A stretch of DNA of 64,000 nucleotides, taken from positions 1 through 64,000 of the forward strand of contig CAIUPH010000092.1 of the NCBI GenBank assembly GCA_903901015.1. Direction: 5' to 3'. The notes under the pieces were generated by a model that saw only the letters and a program-made list of their open reading frames with translations, had not been told where the DNA came from and did not search any database. Made by a program: the position numbers and the translations under genes. This document shows positions 34,633-43,712 of this stretch, in pieces. Source of the DNA: Candidatus Bathyarchaeota archaeon (GTDB taxonomy: Archaea > Thermoproteota > Bathyarchaeia > Bathyarchaeales > Bathycorpusculaceae). How positions within the stretch are numbered: position 1 is the first letter of the stretch; every line of letters begins with the position of its first letter.

Positions 34633-36239
34633 TTCAAATCTCCTCTCCCTCAGACTTCAAAAGCAGCGACATCCCAACTGACCCTGGCGTCTACCTATAC
34701 AAAGACGAAGCAGGCGAAATCCTCTACGTCGGCAAAGCTAAATCGCTGCGTTCACGCGTCAAAAGCTATTTTTCCGGAGGCGACCACCCCGCCAAAACGC
34801 GGCAGCTGGTTTTGCGGATTCGCCAAATCGACTGGGTTATCGTCAACAGCGAAATCGAAGCGCTGCTTCTGGAGAACAAACTCATCAAGCAGCACACACC
34901 CAGATACAACGTTAACTTAAAAGACGCAAAAACCTACGCTTACATCTCCCTCACACGCGAAAACTACCCCAGAATACTTACCAGCCGCAAAGTTGCGCGC
35001 AAACTCGAATCTTTCGGTCCCTACACGGATGGGTTTACAAGGCAGGACCTTCAGCGGTTAGTTGTGAAAGTGTTTAAGCTGCGCACCTGCAAAACCATGC
35101 CCAAACGCGCCTGCCTAAACTACCACATCCACCTCTGCACCGCACCCTGCATCGGCAATGTCACCCAGGAAAAGTACGGTGAACAGGTTCGTCAAGCGCG
35201 GTCCTTCCTCAACGGCAACTACCAGCAGACAATCGAGCAGTTAAAAGCCCAGATGGAAACCAGCTCGCAAGCAATGCAGTATGAAACTGCTTTGGAACTG
35301 CGCAACCAAATCCTATCCATCAGACTTGTGACCGAACACCAAATCGTGGACAAAGAGCGGCGTTTTGACCAGGATGTGCTGGTTTTTCGTCAGGTGGGCG
35401 AGAAGATGCTGGCAGTTCAGATGGGCATGCGCCGAGGTGTTTTGCTGGGCAAGAAAGAATTCAATGTGGATTTGCAGCCGCTGATTGAACAGGAATTCTT
35501 GAAGGCATTCTACACCAACAACAGGATACCCCGCGAAATCCTGCTCAACAAGCCCTGTTGGGAGGGCGCGGACGAAAAAAAGGCGCTGGAAAAGTTTTTG
35601 TCAGCCAAAAGACTCGCACCCGTTTCGTTAACGATTCCAAGGCGAGCAGATAAGCTCGGGCTGGTGCAGTTGGCCGAGAAAAACCTGGAATCCACCCTAA
35701 CCGTTGACAGCGCACTCGTGGATTTGCAGAACAATCTCAACCTCCCCGTGCTGCCAAATGTAATCGAATGCTTCGACATATCCAACCTGGGCACCGAACA
35801 CGTCGTCTCAGGCATGGTGAGCTTCAAAGATGCGAAGCCCGACAAAAAAAACTACCGCAAATTCAAAATTAAAACTTTCCTTGGGCAAGACGACTTCGCC
35901 GCGGTCAACGAGGTCGTTTTGAGGCGTTATAAGCGGTTGGTGGAAGAGAAAACCCCGCTGCCCGATTTGGTGATGATTGACGGTGGACCCGGACAGGTCA
36001 GCGCCGCAAAACATGCCCTTCAAGCGCTCGGATTGCAGATTCCCCTCATTGGCTTGGCTAAAGAACGCGAAGAAATATACTTGCCAGATGAATCGGCGCC
36101 ACGCATCTTCGACAAGAACAGTAAAATGATGTTGCTCCTCAGAAAAATTCGCGATGCAGCCCATGATTTCTCGCTTGGTTACAATCGTAAGCGAAGGCAG
36201 ATGAAAATACGGGAAGAATTCAAAAACGCAAAAAGTTAA
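34629..36239 (+). CDS. uvrC: Excinuclease ABC subunit C, lacking the C-terminal HhH domain
   Basis: The 536-residue protein has the GIY-YIG nuclease (GVYLYKDEAGEILYVGKAKS, 3' incision), the cysteine cluster region, a UVR domain (METSSQAMQYETALELRNQI) and the RNase H-like 5' nuclease domain (IECFDISNLGTEHVVSGMVSF, MIDGGPGQV). It stops right after FSLGYNRKRR. Usual UvrC continues with a tandem helix-hairpin-helix (I-P-G-I-G) of about 60 residues, absent here. It overlaps uvrA by 4 bp and converges with the next gene with a 4-bp overlap of stop regions. Confidence 0.95.
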   Translation: MIQISSPSDFKSSDIPTDPGVYLYKDEAGEILYVGKAKSLRSRVKSYFSGGDHPAKTRQLVLRIRQIDWVIVNSEIEALLLENKLIKQHTPRYNVNLKDAKTYAYISLTRENYPRILTSRKVARKLESFGPYTDGFTRQDLQRLVVKVFKLRTCKTMPKRACLNYHIHLCTAPCIGNVTQEKYGEQVRQARSFLNGNYQQTIEQLKAQMETSSQAMQYETALELRNQILSIRLVTEHQIVDKERRFDQDVLVFRQVGEKMLAVQMGMRRGVLLGKKEFNVDLQPLIEQEFLKAFYTNNRIPREILLNKPCWEGADEKKALEKFLSAKRLAPVSLTIPRRADKLGLVQLAEKNLESTLTVDSALVDLQNNLNLPVLPNVIECFDISNLGTEHVVSGMVSFKDAKPDKKNYRKFKIKTFLGQDDFAAVNEVVLRRYKRLVEEKTPLPDLVMIDGGPGQVSAAKHALQALGLQIPLIGLAKEREEIYLPDESAPRIFDKNSKMMLLLRKIRDAAHDFSLGYNRKRRQMKIREEFKNAKS

Positions 36240-36646
36240 AGGTAGTTTTTGAGTGTTTCTTCGAGTTGGCTGAAGCTTTTTATTATCATGTCTGAATGGA
36301 AGACTATCCATGGGCTCAGGCAGGGCAGTTCCGATACCACTATGATTTTTTTGTCTTTGCGTTTGGCGTAGAACATTTCCATGCAGGCCCCCGCCGACAG
36401 TATGGGCAGGTAAACCACCATGATGTCGCATCTGTCAGCGTCATCTAAGTCGCGTTGGACAAAATCGAACGTGGGTACCTTATCCCACCAGCACTCCTCG
36501 GCTCCGTTGTAGATGACGCGTTCCCTTTTCCAGGGGTCGATGATTTCAAAGCCCAGTTTGCAGGCGATGTCAGTGACGGTTTTGCGGTAATCCTGCTGTT
36601 TCTCCATCCCGATGATGGGTCCTGAGATGAACACTTTCTTTTTCAT
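36236..36646 (-). CDS. Nucleoside 2-deoxyribosyltransferase-like protein
   Basis: ATG 36646 (MKKKVFISGPIIGMEKQQDYR) is preferred over the longer frame from 36676 because the first beta strand starts there. The pattern K-V-F-I-S-G-P, D-P-W, D-L-x-x-A-D-x-C-D-I-M-V-V-Y-L-P and S-A-G-A-C-M-E-M-F-Y-A fits the nucleoside 2-deoxyribosyltransferase/DUF4406 fold, with the glutamate of CMEM as the likely nucleophile position. Members cut or swap the base of deoxynucleosides. Some only bind nucleotides. It converges on uvrC. Confidence 0.65.
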   Translation of the reverse strand: MKKKVFISGPIIGMEKQQDYRKTVTDIACKLGFEIIDPWKRERVIYNGAEECWWDKVPTFDFVQRDLDDADRCDIMVVYLPILSAGACMEMFYAKRKDKKIIVVSELPCLSPWIVFHSDMIIKSFSQLEETLKNYL

Positions 36647-36905
36647 TATGTTAACCTGTTTAAAATTTATAGGCATTGAACTAATATTCCTTCTCGGTAC
36701 GTGTTGTGTAGGTCAGGTTGCTGTTTTGGTGGCTGTTTCATTTTTTGGTTCATCCCCTTGTTCTCACCTGTATTTGTCCACCTGTGGGAACGCAAAAATC
36801 AGAAAACGAGTCTCAAACACGTTTAGAGCCGCTTTTTTTGATTGCATCCCAATAATACTGTGCAACTTTTATTAGCCCAATGCAGCGTTACTATATCGTT
36901 GAAAA

Positions 36906-37193
36906 ATGTCCAAAGATAACTCGCTCACGAAACCATCAACTAACACTTCCAAAGAAGAAAACCTGCCAACCAAGGAGCAGCTAGAGCTAAGAGAATTCCT
37001 AAAACTACTGAGTGATCTGCAGACAACAGGAAAAATCACGGGGCAGCAGTTCCGGGAAAACCGTGAGTTGTGGCTGCATCAGCAACCCAACGACCGCGAC
37101 GTATTGGTGTGGCAACTTAAGAAACTTTTGAGTTCAGAAACCAAAATAAACCAGCCGCGAAGCCAACCGTTCCAGAAACCACGACGAATGTAA
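36906..37193 (+). CDS. Hypothetical 95-residue protein
   Basis: Starts at ATG 36906. The first 25 residues are Ser/Thr/Lys-rich and likely disordered. The middle (LELREFLKLLSDLQTTGKITGQQFRENRELWLHQQ) is predicted helical and the tail is basic. There is no known family. It has normal codon use for this window. It precedes tRNA-Lys on the other strand. Confidence 0.5.
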   Translation: MSKDNSLTKPSTNTSKEENLPTKEQLELREFLKLLSDLQTTGKITGQQFRENRELWLHQQPNDRDVLVWQLKKLLSSETKINQPRSQPFQKPRRM

Positions 37194-37226
37194 AGAGTGA
37201 AATGCTGATATTTTAGAAATTAATGG

Positions 37227-37301
37227 CGGGTCCGACGGGAATTGAACCCGCGACCCTCGGATTAAGAGTCCGATGCTCTAGCCTGACTGAGCTACGGACC
37301 C
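37227..37301 (-). tRNA. tRNA-Lys (CTT)
   Basis: Acceptor GGGTCCG pairs with CGGACCC, the anticodon loop is CTCTTAA, the discriminator is G, and CCA is encoded at 37224-37226. D and T arms are regular and no intron is present. An upstream TATA-like AATAAATA lies at 37336-37343 on this strand. Confidence 0.95.
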
Positions 37302-37464
37302 GCGCTGTTGACGAAATAGAGAACAAAACGGGGCTATTTATTCCCATTGTCTCTGTTTGTTTGCTCCAGACTTTTGCTTGAAGTGTTTTTCATAGATTCC
37401 GTTGTTGTTTAAAAACCCTTTGTAATGCATTGCCCTTTATCTATTTTCCCAGTCTTCAAACTGC

Positions 37465-37677
37465 TTGTGGCGGCTTGCACAACCAGCCTTCAGTCCAAAC
37501 TCCATCGGGTTAACGCTGGTCGAGTTGGTTCAGGTTGAAGGCAACGTTTTAGTCGTTAGGGGTTTGGATGCTTATGATGGAACTCCCGTGTTGGACTTAA
37601 AGCCCTATGACTTCTGGGATATGGCAAAAACGGCTAAGGTTCCCGATTGGTGGAGAAAACGCAACAGCAAAAGCTAG
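37465..37677 (+). pseudogene. C-terminal remnant of TrmO-like tRNA methyltransferase
   Basis: The 70-residue frame contains S-P-N-S-I-G-L-T-L-V-E-L, V-E-G-N-V-L-V-V-R-G-L-D-A-Y-D-G-T-P-V-L-D-L-K-P-Y, the C-terminal core of TrmO/TsaA (YaeB), which methylates t6A37 in tRNA. Intact proteins are about 130-160 residues and have a preceding P-I-G half and an R-P-N motif. Neither is found upstream in any frame, and the usual R is replaced (F-S-P-N). It lies between tRNA-Lys and a convergent gene. Either the 5' half was lost in a rearrangement at the tRNA, or a short unrelated use remains. Confidence 0.65.
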
Positions 37678-38174
37678 AGTAGATCCCCAACGCCGTACTT
37701 ATCATCCACGGCTTTGAGGAGTGCTTTTCGCAGATCTTCACCTTTCAAACCCTCAGCCTTCAATGCGCCGAAAGCTTCAGTCAACTCTGAATCTTTACAG
37801 ACATCTCTTAGCCAACTCTCAAAGTCGCCCCGGTACAAATGAAACTCAAGCGCGTCAGAACAAACCTCCCTAACCTCCCTGTAAAACTCACCCAACGACA
37901 GCGCCGAAAAACCCAGCGGCTTATCCATGCCAACGTAGAAGTTGAAAGCCATCTCGGGCAAAACAAATGCGTAGGCTTTTAGGGCATTTTTGCCTTTTTC
38001 TGTTAAACCGAATCCGCCGCCGACCTTGCGCAAGAAGCCTTCCACGGCAAGTTCCTGCACTTGAGCTATGGCTTGGTTTGGGGTCAGGTCTACGGCTTGC
38101 GCGAACACGTTGATGTCCATGCGGTTTGTGGCTTCATTCATGGTTTTTAGAATTTTGATATAATCTTCCTTCAA
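37674..38174 (-). CDS. Winged-helix plus DUF5752-like protein
   Basis: The 166-residue protein has an N-terminal winged-helix (about 1-70; D-I-N-V-F-A-Q-A-V-D-L-T-P-N-Q-A-I as the recognition region, G-x-G-x-x-L-T-E-K-G as the wing). The C-terminal region contains S-A-L-S-L-G-E-F-Y-R-E-V and L-E-F-H-L-Y-R-G-D-F-E-S-W-L-R-D-V, typical of DUF5752. The function of DUF5752 is unknown; the fusion suggests a DNA-bound sensor. It is single and divergent from cutA. Confidence 0.7.
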   Translation of the reverse strand: MKEDYIKILKTMNEATNRMDINVFAQAVDLTPNQAIAQVQELAVEGFLRKVGGGFGLTEKGKNALKAYAFVLPEMAFNFYVGMDKPLGFSALSLGEFYREVREVCSDALEFHLYRGDFESWLRDVCKDSELTEAFGALKAEGLKGEDLRKALLKAVDDKYGVGDLL

Positions 38175-38276
38175 GAAATTTCGCCTCTGCTACCCTTAAT
38201 ACTTAGACTTGCGGAAATTTAAACGTGTCAATGCCCACAACGCCAAGTTTTTTATTTCATCAAAACAAAACAATAC

Positions 38277-38612
38277 ATGGCGAAAAATTTGCCTAACACT
38301 GATTTCATTATCGTTCTGGTAACAACGGCTAACAAAGAAGAAGCGAAAAAAATTTCACAAGTACTGCTGAAAGAGAAACTGATCGCATGCGCAAACATCA
38401 TCAACCCAGTCACATCGTTTTTTCATTGGTCGGGTAAAATTGACCGTTGTGAGGAGTGTTTGGTGGTTATGAAGTCGCGGATGGATTTGTTTTCGGAGTT
38501 GGCGCAGCGGGTGAAGGGGCTGCATAGTTATGAGGTTCCTGAGGTTTTGGCGTTTCCAATAGTTGCGGGTTCAGAGGCTTATTTGAATTGGATGAGTGGT
38601 GTACTAAAATAA
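38277..38612 (+). CDS. cutA: CutA1-like divalent ion tolerance protein
   Basis: The 111-residue protein has the ferredoxin-like CutA1 pattern: I-V-L-V-T-T-A-N-K-E-E-A-K-K-I, L-I-A-C-A-N-I, S-F-F-H-W-S-G-K-I and Y-E-V-P-E-V-L-A-F-P-I. CutA1 proteins are stable trimers that bind copper or other divalent metals; their exact role is open. The last codons overlap the putative trp operator region (from 38599). Confidence 0.88.
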   Translation: MAKNLPNTDFIIVLVTTANKEEAKKISQVLLKEKLIACANIINPVTSFFHWSGKIDRCEECLVVMKSRMDLFSELAQRVKGLHSYEVPEVLAFPIVAGSEAYLNWMSGVLK

Positions 38613-38632
38613 TGCGAGTACACTTTTGTACA
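38599..38632 (+). promoter_or_regulatory. TRP-box-like operator array of the trp operon
   Basis: Three GTAC-centred sites, TGTACT (38600-38605), AGTACA (38617-38622) and TGTACA (38627-38632), form two nested inverted repeats: GTGTACT/AGTACAC with an 11-bp spacer, and GTACA/TGTAC with a 4-bp spacer. TGTACA is the TRP-box bound by the archaeal repressor TrpY in Methanothermobacter. The array ends about 8 bp before a TATA-like CTTAAATA (38640-38647), the right place for repression. Confidence 0.6.
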
Positions 38633-38691
38633 AATAAGCCTTAAATAAAGCATTATGGTATATTTCTGAACTATACAGGAGCATGATTACA

Positions 38692-40114
38692 ATGGGGAAT
38701 CGCCTTTGGCAAAACACCAACACAAACAAAACCCACAACCAAACCATTAAATTACGTTAAATTCAACTACACAAACCAACCCATAGAAATATTCTCAAAA
38801 CTCCAAAAAAAATACAAAACCGCCTACCTTTTAGAATCAATCGAAGGACCCCAAAAACTCGCCCAATACTCATTCTTAGGGTTCAACCCAAAAATCACAA
38901 TAACAGCCAAAAACGGCACCGTAACCATAACAAACAATAAAACCCGCCAAACCACCACCCAGCAAACCAGCGACCCCTTCAAAATCATCGCGGAACAACT
39001 GAAGCCTTACGCAAACAACATGGTGGATTTCCGTTTTGTCGGCGGCGCACTTGGCTACATATCCTATGATGCCATAAGGTATATCGAAAAATTGCCCAAT
39101 CACAAACCTGACGAACTCCAGTTTCCCGACGTGGAAATGGGGATTTTTGAGGATGGATTCGTTTTTGACCACACCCTCAATGAGGCTTACTATTATTTTA
39201 GGGGCGAAAACCGCTTTTCAGAAGTAACTAAGCTGCTTGAAGCGCCAGCGACGCGTGAAGAGCCCTTCACATACACTCCACCCACAGTTAACACTTCAAA
39301 AGATGATTTTGAAAACGCCGTCACCAAAGCAAAACAATACGTCACAGCAGGCGACATATTCCAAGTCGTCCTCTCCAAACGCTTCCAATTCCAGTACACG
39401 GGAAGCCTCCTAACATTCTACAAAAGCCTACGCCAAATCAACCCCTCACCCTACATGTTCTATTATAAATCCGATAAACGCCAAATCGTCGGCGCCAGCC
39501 CAGAAATGCTGGTTCGCGTAGACAACCGAAAGGTCATCACTTTCCCAATCGCAGGAACAAAACCCGTCTCAGAGGACCCGGAAGAAAACATCCGCCTATG
39601 CAAGGAACTGCTACTGGACCAAAAAGAACGCGCCGAACACGTTATGCTGGTTGATTTAGCGAGGAACGATTTGGGCAGAATCAGCAAGTATGGAACCGTG
39701 AAAGTTCCCGAGTTTATGCAGGTTCACCAGTTCAGCCATGTCCAACATATTGTTTCCCAAGTTGTGGGCGACTTGAAGGATGGCTTGGAAAGCTTCGATG
39801 CCCTAAAAGCGGTGTTTCCCGCTGGCACAGTTTCAGGTGCACCCAAAGTTCGGGCTATGGAGATAATTGAGGAGCTTGAACCTTCGCGTCGGGGACCTTA
39901 TGCTGGTGCAGTGGGCTATTTCAGCTGCAATGGCAACGCTGACTTCGCCATAACCATACGTACCCTATTTGCTGAGGGTAATCAGGCGTATATTCAAGCG
40001 GGTGCAGGCATCGTTGCCGATTCGGTTCCAGAGAAAGAGTGGTTTGAAACGGATTTCAAAGCCAAAGCGCTCATGAAAGCGCTTGAACATGCTGCAGGAG
40101 GCAAAAAACCATGA
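38692..40114 (+). CDS. trpE: Anthranilate synthase component I, with a one-base frame problem at the start
   Basis: The main frame is open from 38687 to 40114 and carries a normal TrpE with L-L-E-S at the N-terminal tryptophan-binding region, G-A-L-G-Y-I-S-Y-D, S-P-E-M-L-V-R, F-P-I-A-G-T and the C-terminal chorismate site. It has no ATG/GTG/TTG before residue about 111 of the protein (ATG 39020, inside the conserved domain). The ATGs at 38683 and 38692, behind AGGAG, are in the other frame and reach a stop at 38758. Removing one G from the GGGG at 38694-38697 joins ATG to M-G-I-A-F-G-K-T. First gene of the trp operon; trpG overlaps by 4 bp. Confidence 0.9.
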
Positions 40115-40695
40115 AAGTATTGGTTATCGACAACTATGACTCGTTCGTCTATAACCTGGTTCAGTACATCGGCGAGCTTGGCGCGGAAACAGTGGTTTTC
40201 CGAAACGACCAAATCACCCTGCTGGAAGCCGCTAAGATGATGCCTGACCGAATTGTGATTTCTCCGGGTCCAGGCAGCCCCGACGACGAGAAATACTTTG
40301 GCGTCTGCACAAAAATCCTCCAGAACCTCAGCCCAGTCATCCCAACCTTGGGAGTTTGCTTGGGGCACCAGGGAATCATTAACGCCTACGGCGGAAAAGT
40401 CGTGCACGCAAAAAAACTGATGCATGGCAAAACCTGCAGTATAAAACACAACCAAAAAGACCTGTTCGCGGGTGTCCGCAACCCTTTGAACGCGACAAGG
40501 TACCATTCGCTTGCGGGTGAACGTGAATCCATTCCAGCTTGCCTCGAAATCACCGCTGAAGCAGTCGACGACGGCGAAATCATGGGTGTCCGCCACGTTA
40601 AATACCCGATTTATGGTGTGCAGTTTCATCCTGAATCGATTCTATGCGAAGACGGCATGTTAATCATCAAAAACTTCTTGGAGGCAAAACTATGA
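40111..40695 (+). CDS. trpG: Anthranilate synthase component II (glutamine amidotransferase)
   Basis: The 194-residue class I glutamine amidotransferase has the oxyanion motif S-P-G-P-G-S-P, the nucleophile cysteine in GVCLGHQ, and the His-Glu of VQFHPES. It supplies ammonia from glutamine to TrpE. It overlaps trpE (ATGA) and trpD (ATGA), so translation of the operon is coupled. Confidence 0.97.
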   Translation: MKVLVIDNYDSFVYNLVQYIGELGAETVVFRNDQITLLEAAKMMPDRIVISPGPGSPDDEKYFGVCTKILQNLSPVIPTLGVCLGHQGIINAYGGKVVHAKKLMHGKTCSIKHNQKDLFAGVRNPLNATRYHSLAGERESIPACLEITAEAVDDGEIMGVRHVKYPIYGVQFHPESILCEDGMLIIKNFLEAKL

Positions 40696-41750
40696 TTCGG
40701 GAAGGCATCCAAAAACTCATCGACGGCACCGACCTAAGTTTTGATGAGTCGGGCGAGATTATGCGGGAAGTCATGTCGGGCAAAGCCACAAACTCCCAAA
40801 CCGCTGCCTTCTTAACTGCGCTGCGGATGAAGGGGGAATCGGTGGAGGAACTCATAGCGTTTGCTTCGGTGATGAAGAGTAACTGCCACCAAATCCACCC
40901 CCACGTAAACGGGCGACTCGTTGACACGTGCGGTACGGGCGGAGACAAAGTAAAAACTTTCAACGTTAGCACAGCCGCGGCATTCGTCATTGCAGGCGCA
41001 GGGGTCTCAGTGGCTAAACATGGGAACAGGGCAGTTACGAGCAAAAGTGGAAGCGCCGACGTACTCGAAAAACTGGGATTAAACCTTAATTTAGAGCCAA
41101 AAGCCGTTGAAGGCGTCATCGAAAAAGTCGGCGTGGGCTTCATGTTTGCACCAGCTTTTCACCCAGCCATGAAGTATGCGGCAGAGCCAAGGCGCGAGAT
41201 TGGAATCCGAACAGTTTTCAACTTACTTGGACCATTAACTAACCCAGCATACGCCAGCGCCCAGCTTCTTGGAGTATACGACAAAAAACTGGTGGCTCCA
41301 ATGGCGTATGCGCTGCGGCAGTTGGGTTGCGAAGAAGCGATGGTTGTGCATGGTCTTGACGGCTTAGATGAGATTTCAACGGTTGGAAAAACCGTTATCG
41401 CCCATTTAAAGAAAGGCGACGTAACGAAACTGGAGTTTGCCCCGAGCAATTTCGGCGTGAAAACCGCGGAAATAACCGATTTGCAGTCGTCTTCAGTTGA
41501 GGAAAGCGCGGAAACGTTATTTCGAATTCTAAGCGGCAGAATTATTGGCGACGCAAAAGTTGACATTGTACTCGTTAATAGTGCTGCAGGAATCATCGTT
41601 GGCGGAAAAGCAGAAAACTTCAAAGAAGGTATGGAGTTAGCTCGAGAATCAATCGCAAACGGAGCAGCATACAGTAAACTCAAAGAATTGATTAAGGCGT
41701 CAGGTGGAAGCCTGCATAAAATTGAGGAGCTTGAACGAAAATATGAATGA
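40692..41750 (+). CDS. trpD: Anthranilate phosphoribosyltransferase
   Basis: ATG 40692 overlaps the trpG stop by 4 bp and is preferred over the longer frame. The protein has the glycine-rich VDTCGTGGDK, the F-N-V-S-T-A-A-A substrate motif, K-H-G-N-R-A-V-T-S and F-N-L-L-G-P-L-T-N-P. It joins anthranilate to phosphoribosyl pyrophosphate. Length (352) is normal. Confidence 0.97.
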   Translation: MIREGIQKLIDGTDLSFDESGEIMREVMSGKATNSQTAAFLTALRMKGESVEELIAFASVMKSNCHQIHPHVNGRLVDTCGTGGDKVKTFNVSTAAAFVIAGAGVSVAKHGNRAVTSKSGSADVLEKLGLNLNLEPKAVEGVIEKVGVGFMFAPAFHPAMKYAAEPRREIGIRTVFNLLGPLTNPAYASAQLLGVYDKKLVAPMAYALRQLGCEEAMVVHGLDGLDEISTVGKTVIAHLKKGDVTKLEFAPSNFGVKTAEITDLQSSSVEESAETLFRILSGRIIGDAKVDIVLVNSAAGIIVGGKAENFKEGMELARESIANGAAYSKLKELIKASGGSLHKIEELERKYE

Positions 41751-42519
41751 TTTCTTGGATACGCTGGCGATGGACGCCACGAAAACAATCGATAGCGGAT
41801 ACTACCAAACCTCAGTGTCTACAAAACAGCGGAAGATTAGCCTAAAACAAGCGCTTCTAAACTGCAAAGCTAACCCCGTGATTACCGAGATTAAAGCAGC
41901 TTCGCCATCCCTTGGGACCATCCGAACCCAAGTGAACCCAAAAGAAATTGCTCAGGCAATGCAGAAAGGCGGGGCAGTTGGTATTTCAGTGTTGACTGAG
42001 CCTAAACACTTCAATGGTTCCCTGCAAACGCTCGTGGAAACCCGCGAAGCCGTGGGTCTGCCAATTCTGATGAAAGACATAATTATCGTTGCCGACCAAA
42101 TAGATGCTGCCGCACAGGTTGGCGCAGACGCCGTATTGTTGATTCAGGCGCTCTTCGACAGGGGTTGCTGCGAAACAAGCGTAGATAAAATGATTGCTTT
42201 TGCCCATTCACGGGGGCTTGAGGTTCTGCTGGAAACCCACACGGCAGCGGAGTTCCAACGGGCGGTTGAAACCAAAGCGGATTTGGTTGGAATCAACAAC
42301 AGAAACCTCGCAACCCTAAAAATCTACTTGAAAACCACAGAGGAAATTCTTAAAAAGAATAATGCCAACGGCAAAGTGATTGTGAGTGAAAGCGGCATCA
42401 AAACACCCAAAGACCTACAGTTCCTGCGGGGCGTTGGTGCATCTGCTTTCCTCATTGGCTCAAGCATCATGTTAACCGAAAACATCGAAGAAAAAGTCAA
42501 GGAGTTTGTGCAAGCATGA
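41743..42519 (+). CDS. trpC: Indole-3-glycerol phosphate synthase
   Basis: ATG 41743 ([12 protein letters not shown]) overlaps the end of trpD by 8 bp. The TIM-barrel protein has the catalytic lysine in the [10 protein letters not shown] block, L-L-E-T-H-T, G-I-N-N-R-N-L and V-S-E-S-G-I. It is a single-function enzyme; no phosphoribosylanthranilate isomerase (TrpF) domain is fused. trpB overlaps its stop by 4 bp. Confidence 0.96.
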   Translation: MNDFLDTLAMDATKTIDSGYYQTSVSTKQRKISLKQALLNCKANPVITEIKAASPSLGTIRTQVNPKEIAQAMQKGGAVGISVLTEPKHFNGSLQTLVETREAVGLPILMKDIIIVADQIDAAAQVGADAVLLIQALFDRGCCETSVDKMIAFAHSRGLEVLLETHTAAEFQRAVETKADLVGINNRNLATLKIYLKTTEEILKKNNANGKVIVSESGIKTPKDLQFLRGVGASAFLIGSSIMLTENIEEKVKEFVQA

Positions 42520-43712
42520 AGTTAAGCAACTATCCAATCGACGGAAAATATGGGAAATACGGCGGACGCTTTGTTCCCGAAGTCCTCATGGAAGCCATCG
42601 GTGAGCTCGAACAAGCTTATTATAAAGCCCGAAAAGACCCAGAGTTCCAGCGGCAACTGGATTATTACCTTGCGGAGTTTGTGGGCAGACCAACACCCCT
42701 CTACCTCGCCGAAAACCTCACTCGGAAACTCGGCGGCGCAAAAATCTATCTCAAACGCGAGGACTTAGCCCACGGCGGAGCCCACAAAATCAACAACACC
42801 ATGGGACAGGCTCTTCTTGCCAAGCGGATGGGTAAAACACGGGTAATCGCCGAGACTGGGGCAGGGCAGCATGGCGTAGCAACCGCCATAGCCTGTGCCG
42901 CTTTGGGTTTGAAGGCGGTTGTGTTCATGGGCACCGAAGACTGCGAACGCCAACGACTCAACGTTTTCCGCATGAAACTCCTAAACGCCGAAGTTCACCC
43001 TGTCGAATCTGGCTCAAAAACGCTCAAAGACTCCATCAACGAGGCTTTCCGCGACTGGGTAACCAATCTTGAAACCACCTACTACTTGATTGGGTCCACT
43101 ATGGGTCCGCATCCGTATCCGATGATTGTGCGCGACTTCCAAAGTGTAATCGGCAAAGAAATCAAAGCGCAGTTCAAACAGAAAACAGGCGGCTTGCCCG
43201 ATGCGCTGGTGGCTTGTGTGGGCGGCGGAAGCAACGCCATGGGCACCTTCTACCCGTTTGAAGACGACACCTCCGTGAAGCTATACGGCGTTGAAGCTGC
43301 AGGCGAAGGCATAGAAACGGGTAAACATGCGGCGACTCTTGCGGCTGGCTCCGAAGGCGTGTTCCACGGCATGTACACATACGTTCTCCAAGACAGTAAT
43401 GGGCAAATCCAACCCACGCACAGCGTATCCGCAGGCTTAGATTACCCCGGCGTTGGACCTGAACATTCATTTCTGAAAATCTCCAAACGTGCAGAATACA
43501 CCTTTGCCGCAGACAAAGAAGCGGTAGATGCGTTTTTGACACTGTCGCGGGAAGAAGGGATTTTGCCCGCGTTGGAATCCTCGCATGCCGTTGCGTACGC
43601 CATGAAGTTGGCGCCGAAAATGGAGAAAACCCAGTCCATCGTGGTTACCCTGTCTGGGCGTGGAGACAAGGACGTGCAGACAATCGCAGATTACATTGGG
43701 GCGAAAATATGA
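42516..43712 (+). CDS. trpB: Tryptophan synthase beta chain
   Basis: The 398-residue PLP enzyme is of the TrpB1 type, with the Schiff-base lysine in [11 protein letters not shown], the Y-G-G-R-F-V-P-E start and [10 protein letters not shown] phosphate-binding loop. It partners with TrpA through an indole channel. It overlaps both neighbours by 4 bp. Confidence 0.97.
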   Translation: MKLSNYPIDGKYGKYGGRFVPEVLMEAIGELEQAYYKARKDPEFQRQLDYYLAEFVGRPTPLYLAENLTRKLGGAKIYLKREDLAHGGAHKINNTMGQALLAKRMGKTRVIAETGAGQHGVATAIACAALGLKAVVFMGTEDCERQRLNVFRMKLLNAEVHPVESGSKTLKDSINEAFRDWVTNLETTYYLIGSTMGPHPYPMIVRDFQSVIGKEIKAQFKQKTGGLPDALVACVGGGSNAMGTFYPFEDDTSVKLYGVEAAGEGIETGKHAATLAAGSEGVFHGMYTYVLQDSNGQIQPTHSVSAGLDYPGVGPEHSFLKISKRAEYTFAADKEAVDAFLTLSREEGILPALESSHAVAYAMKLAPKMEKTQSIVVTLSGRGDKDVQTIADYIGAKI

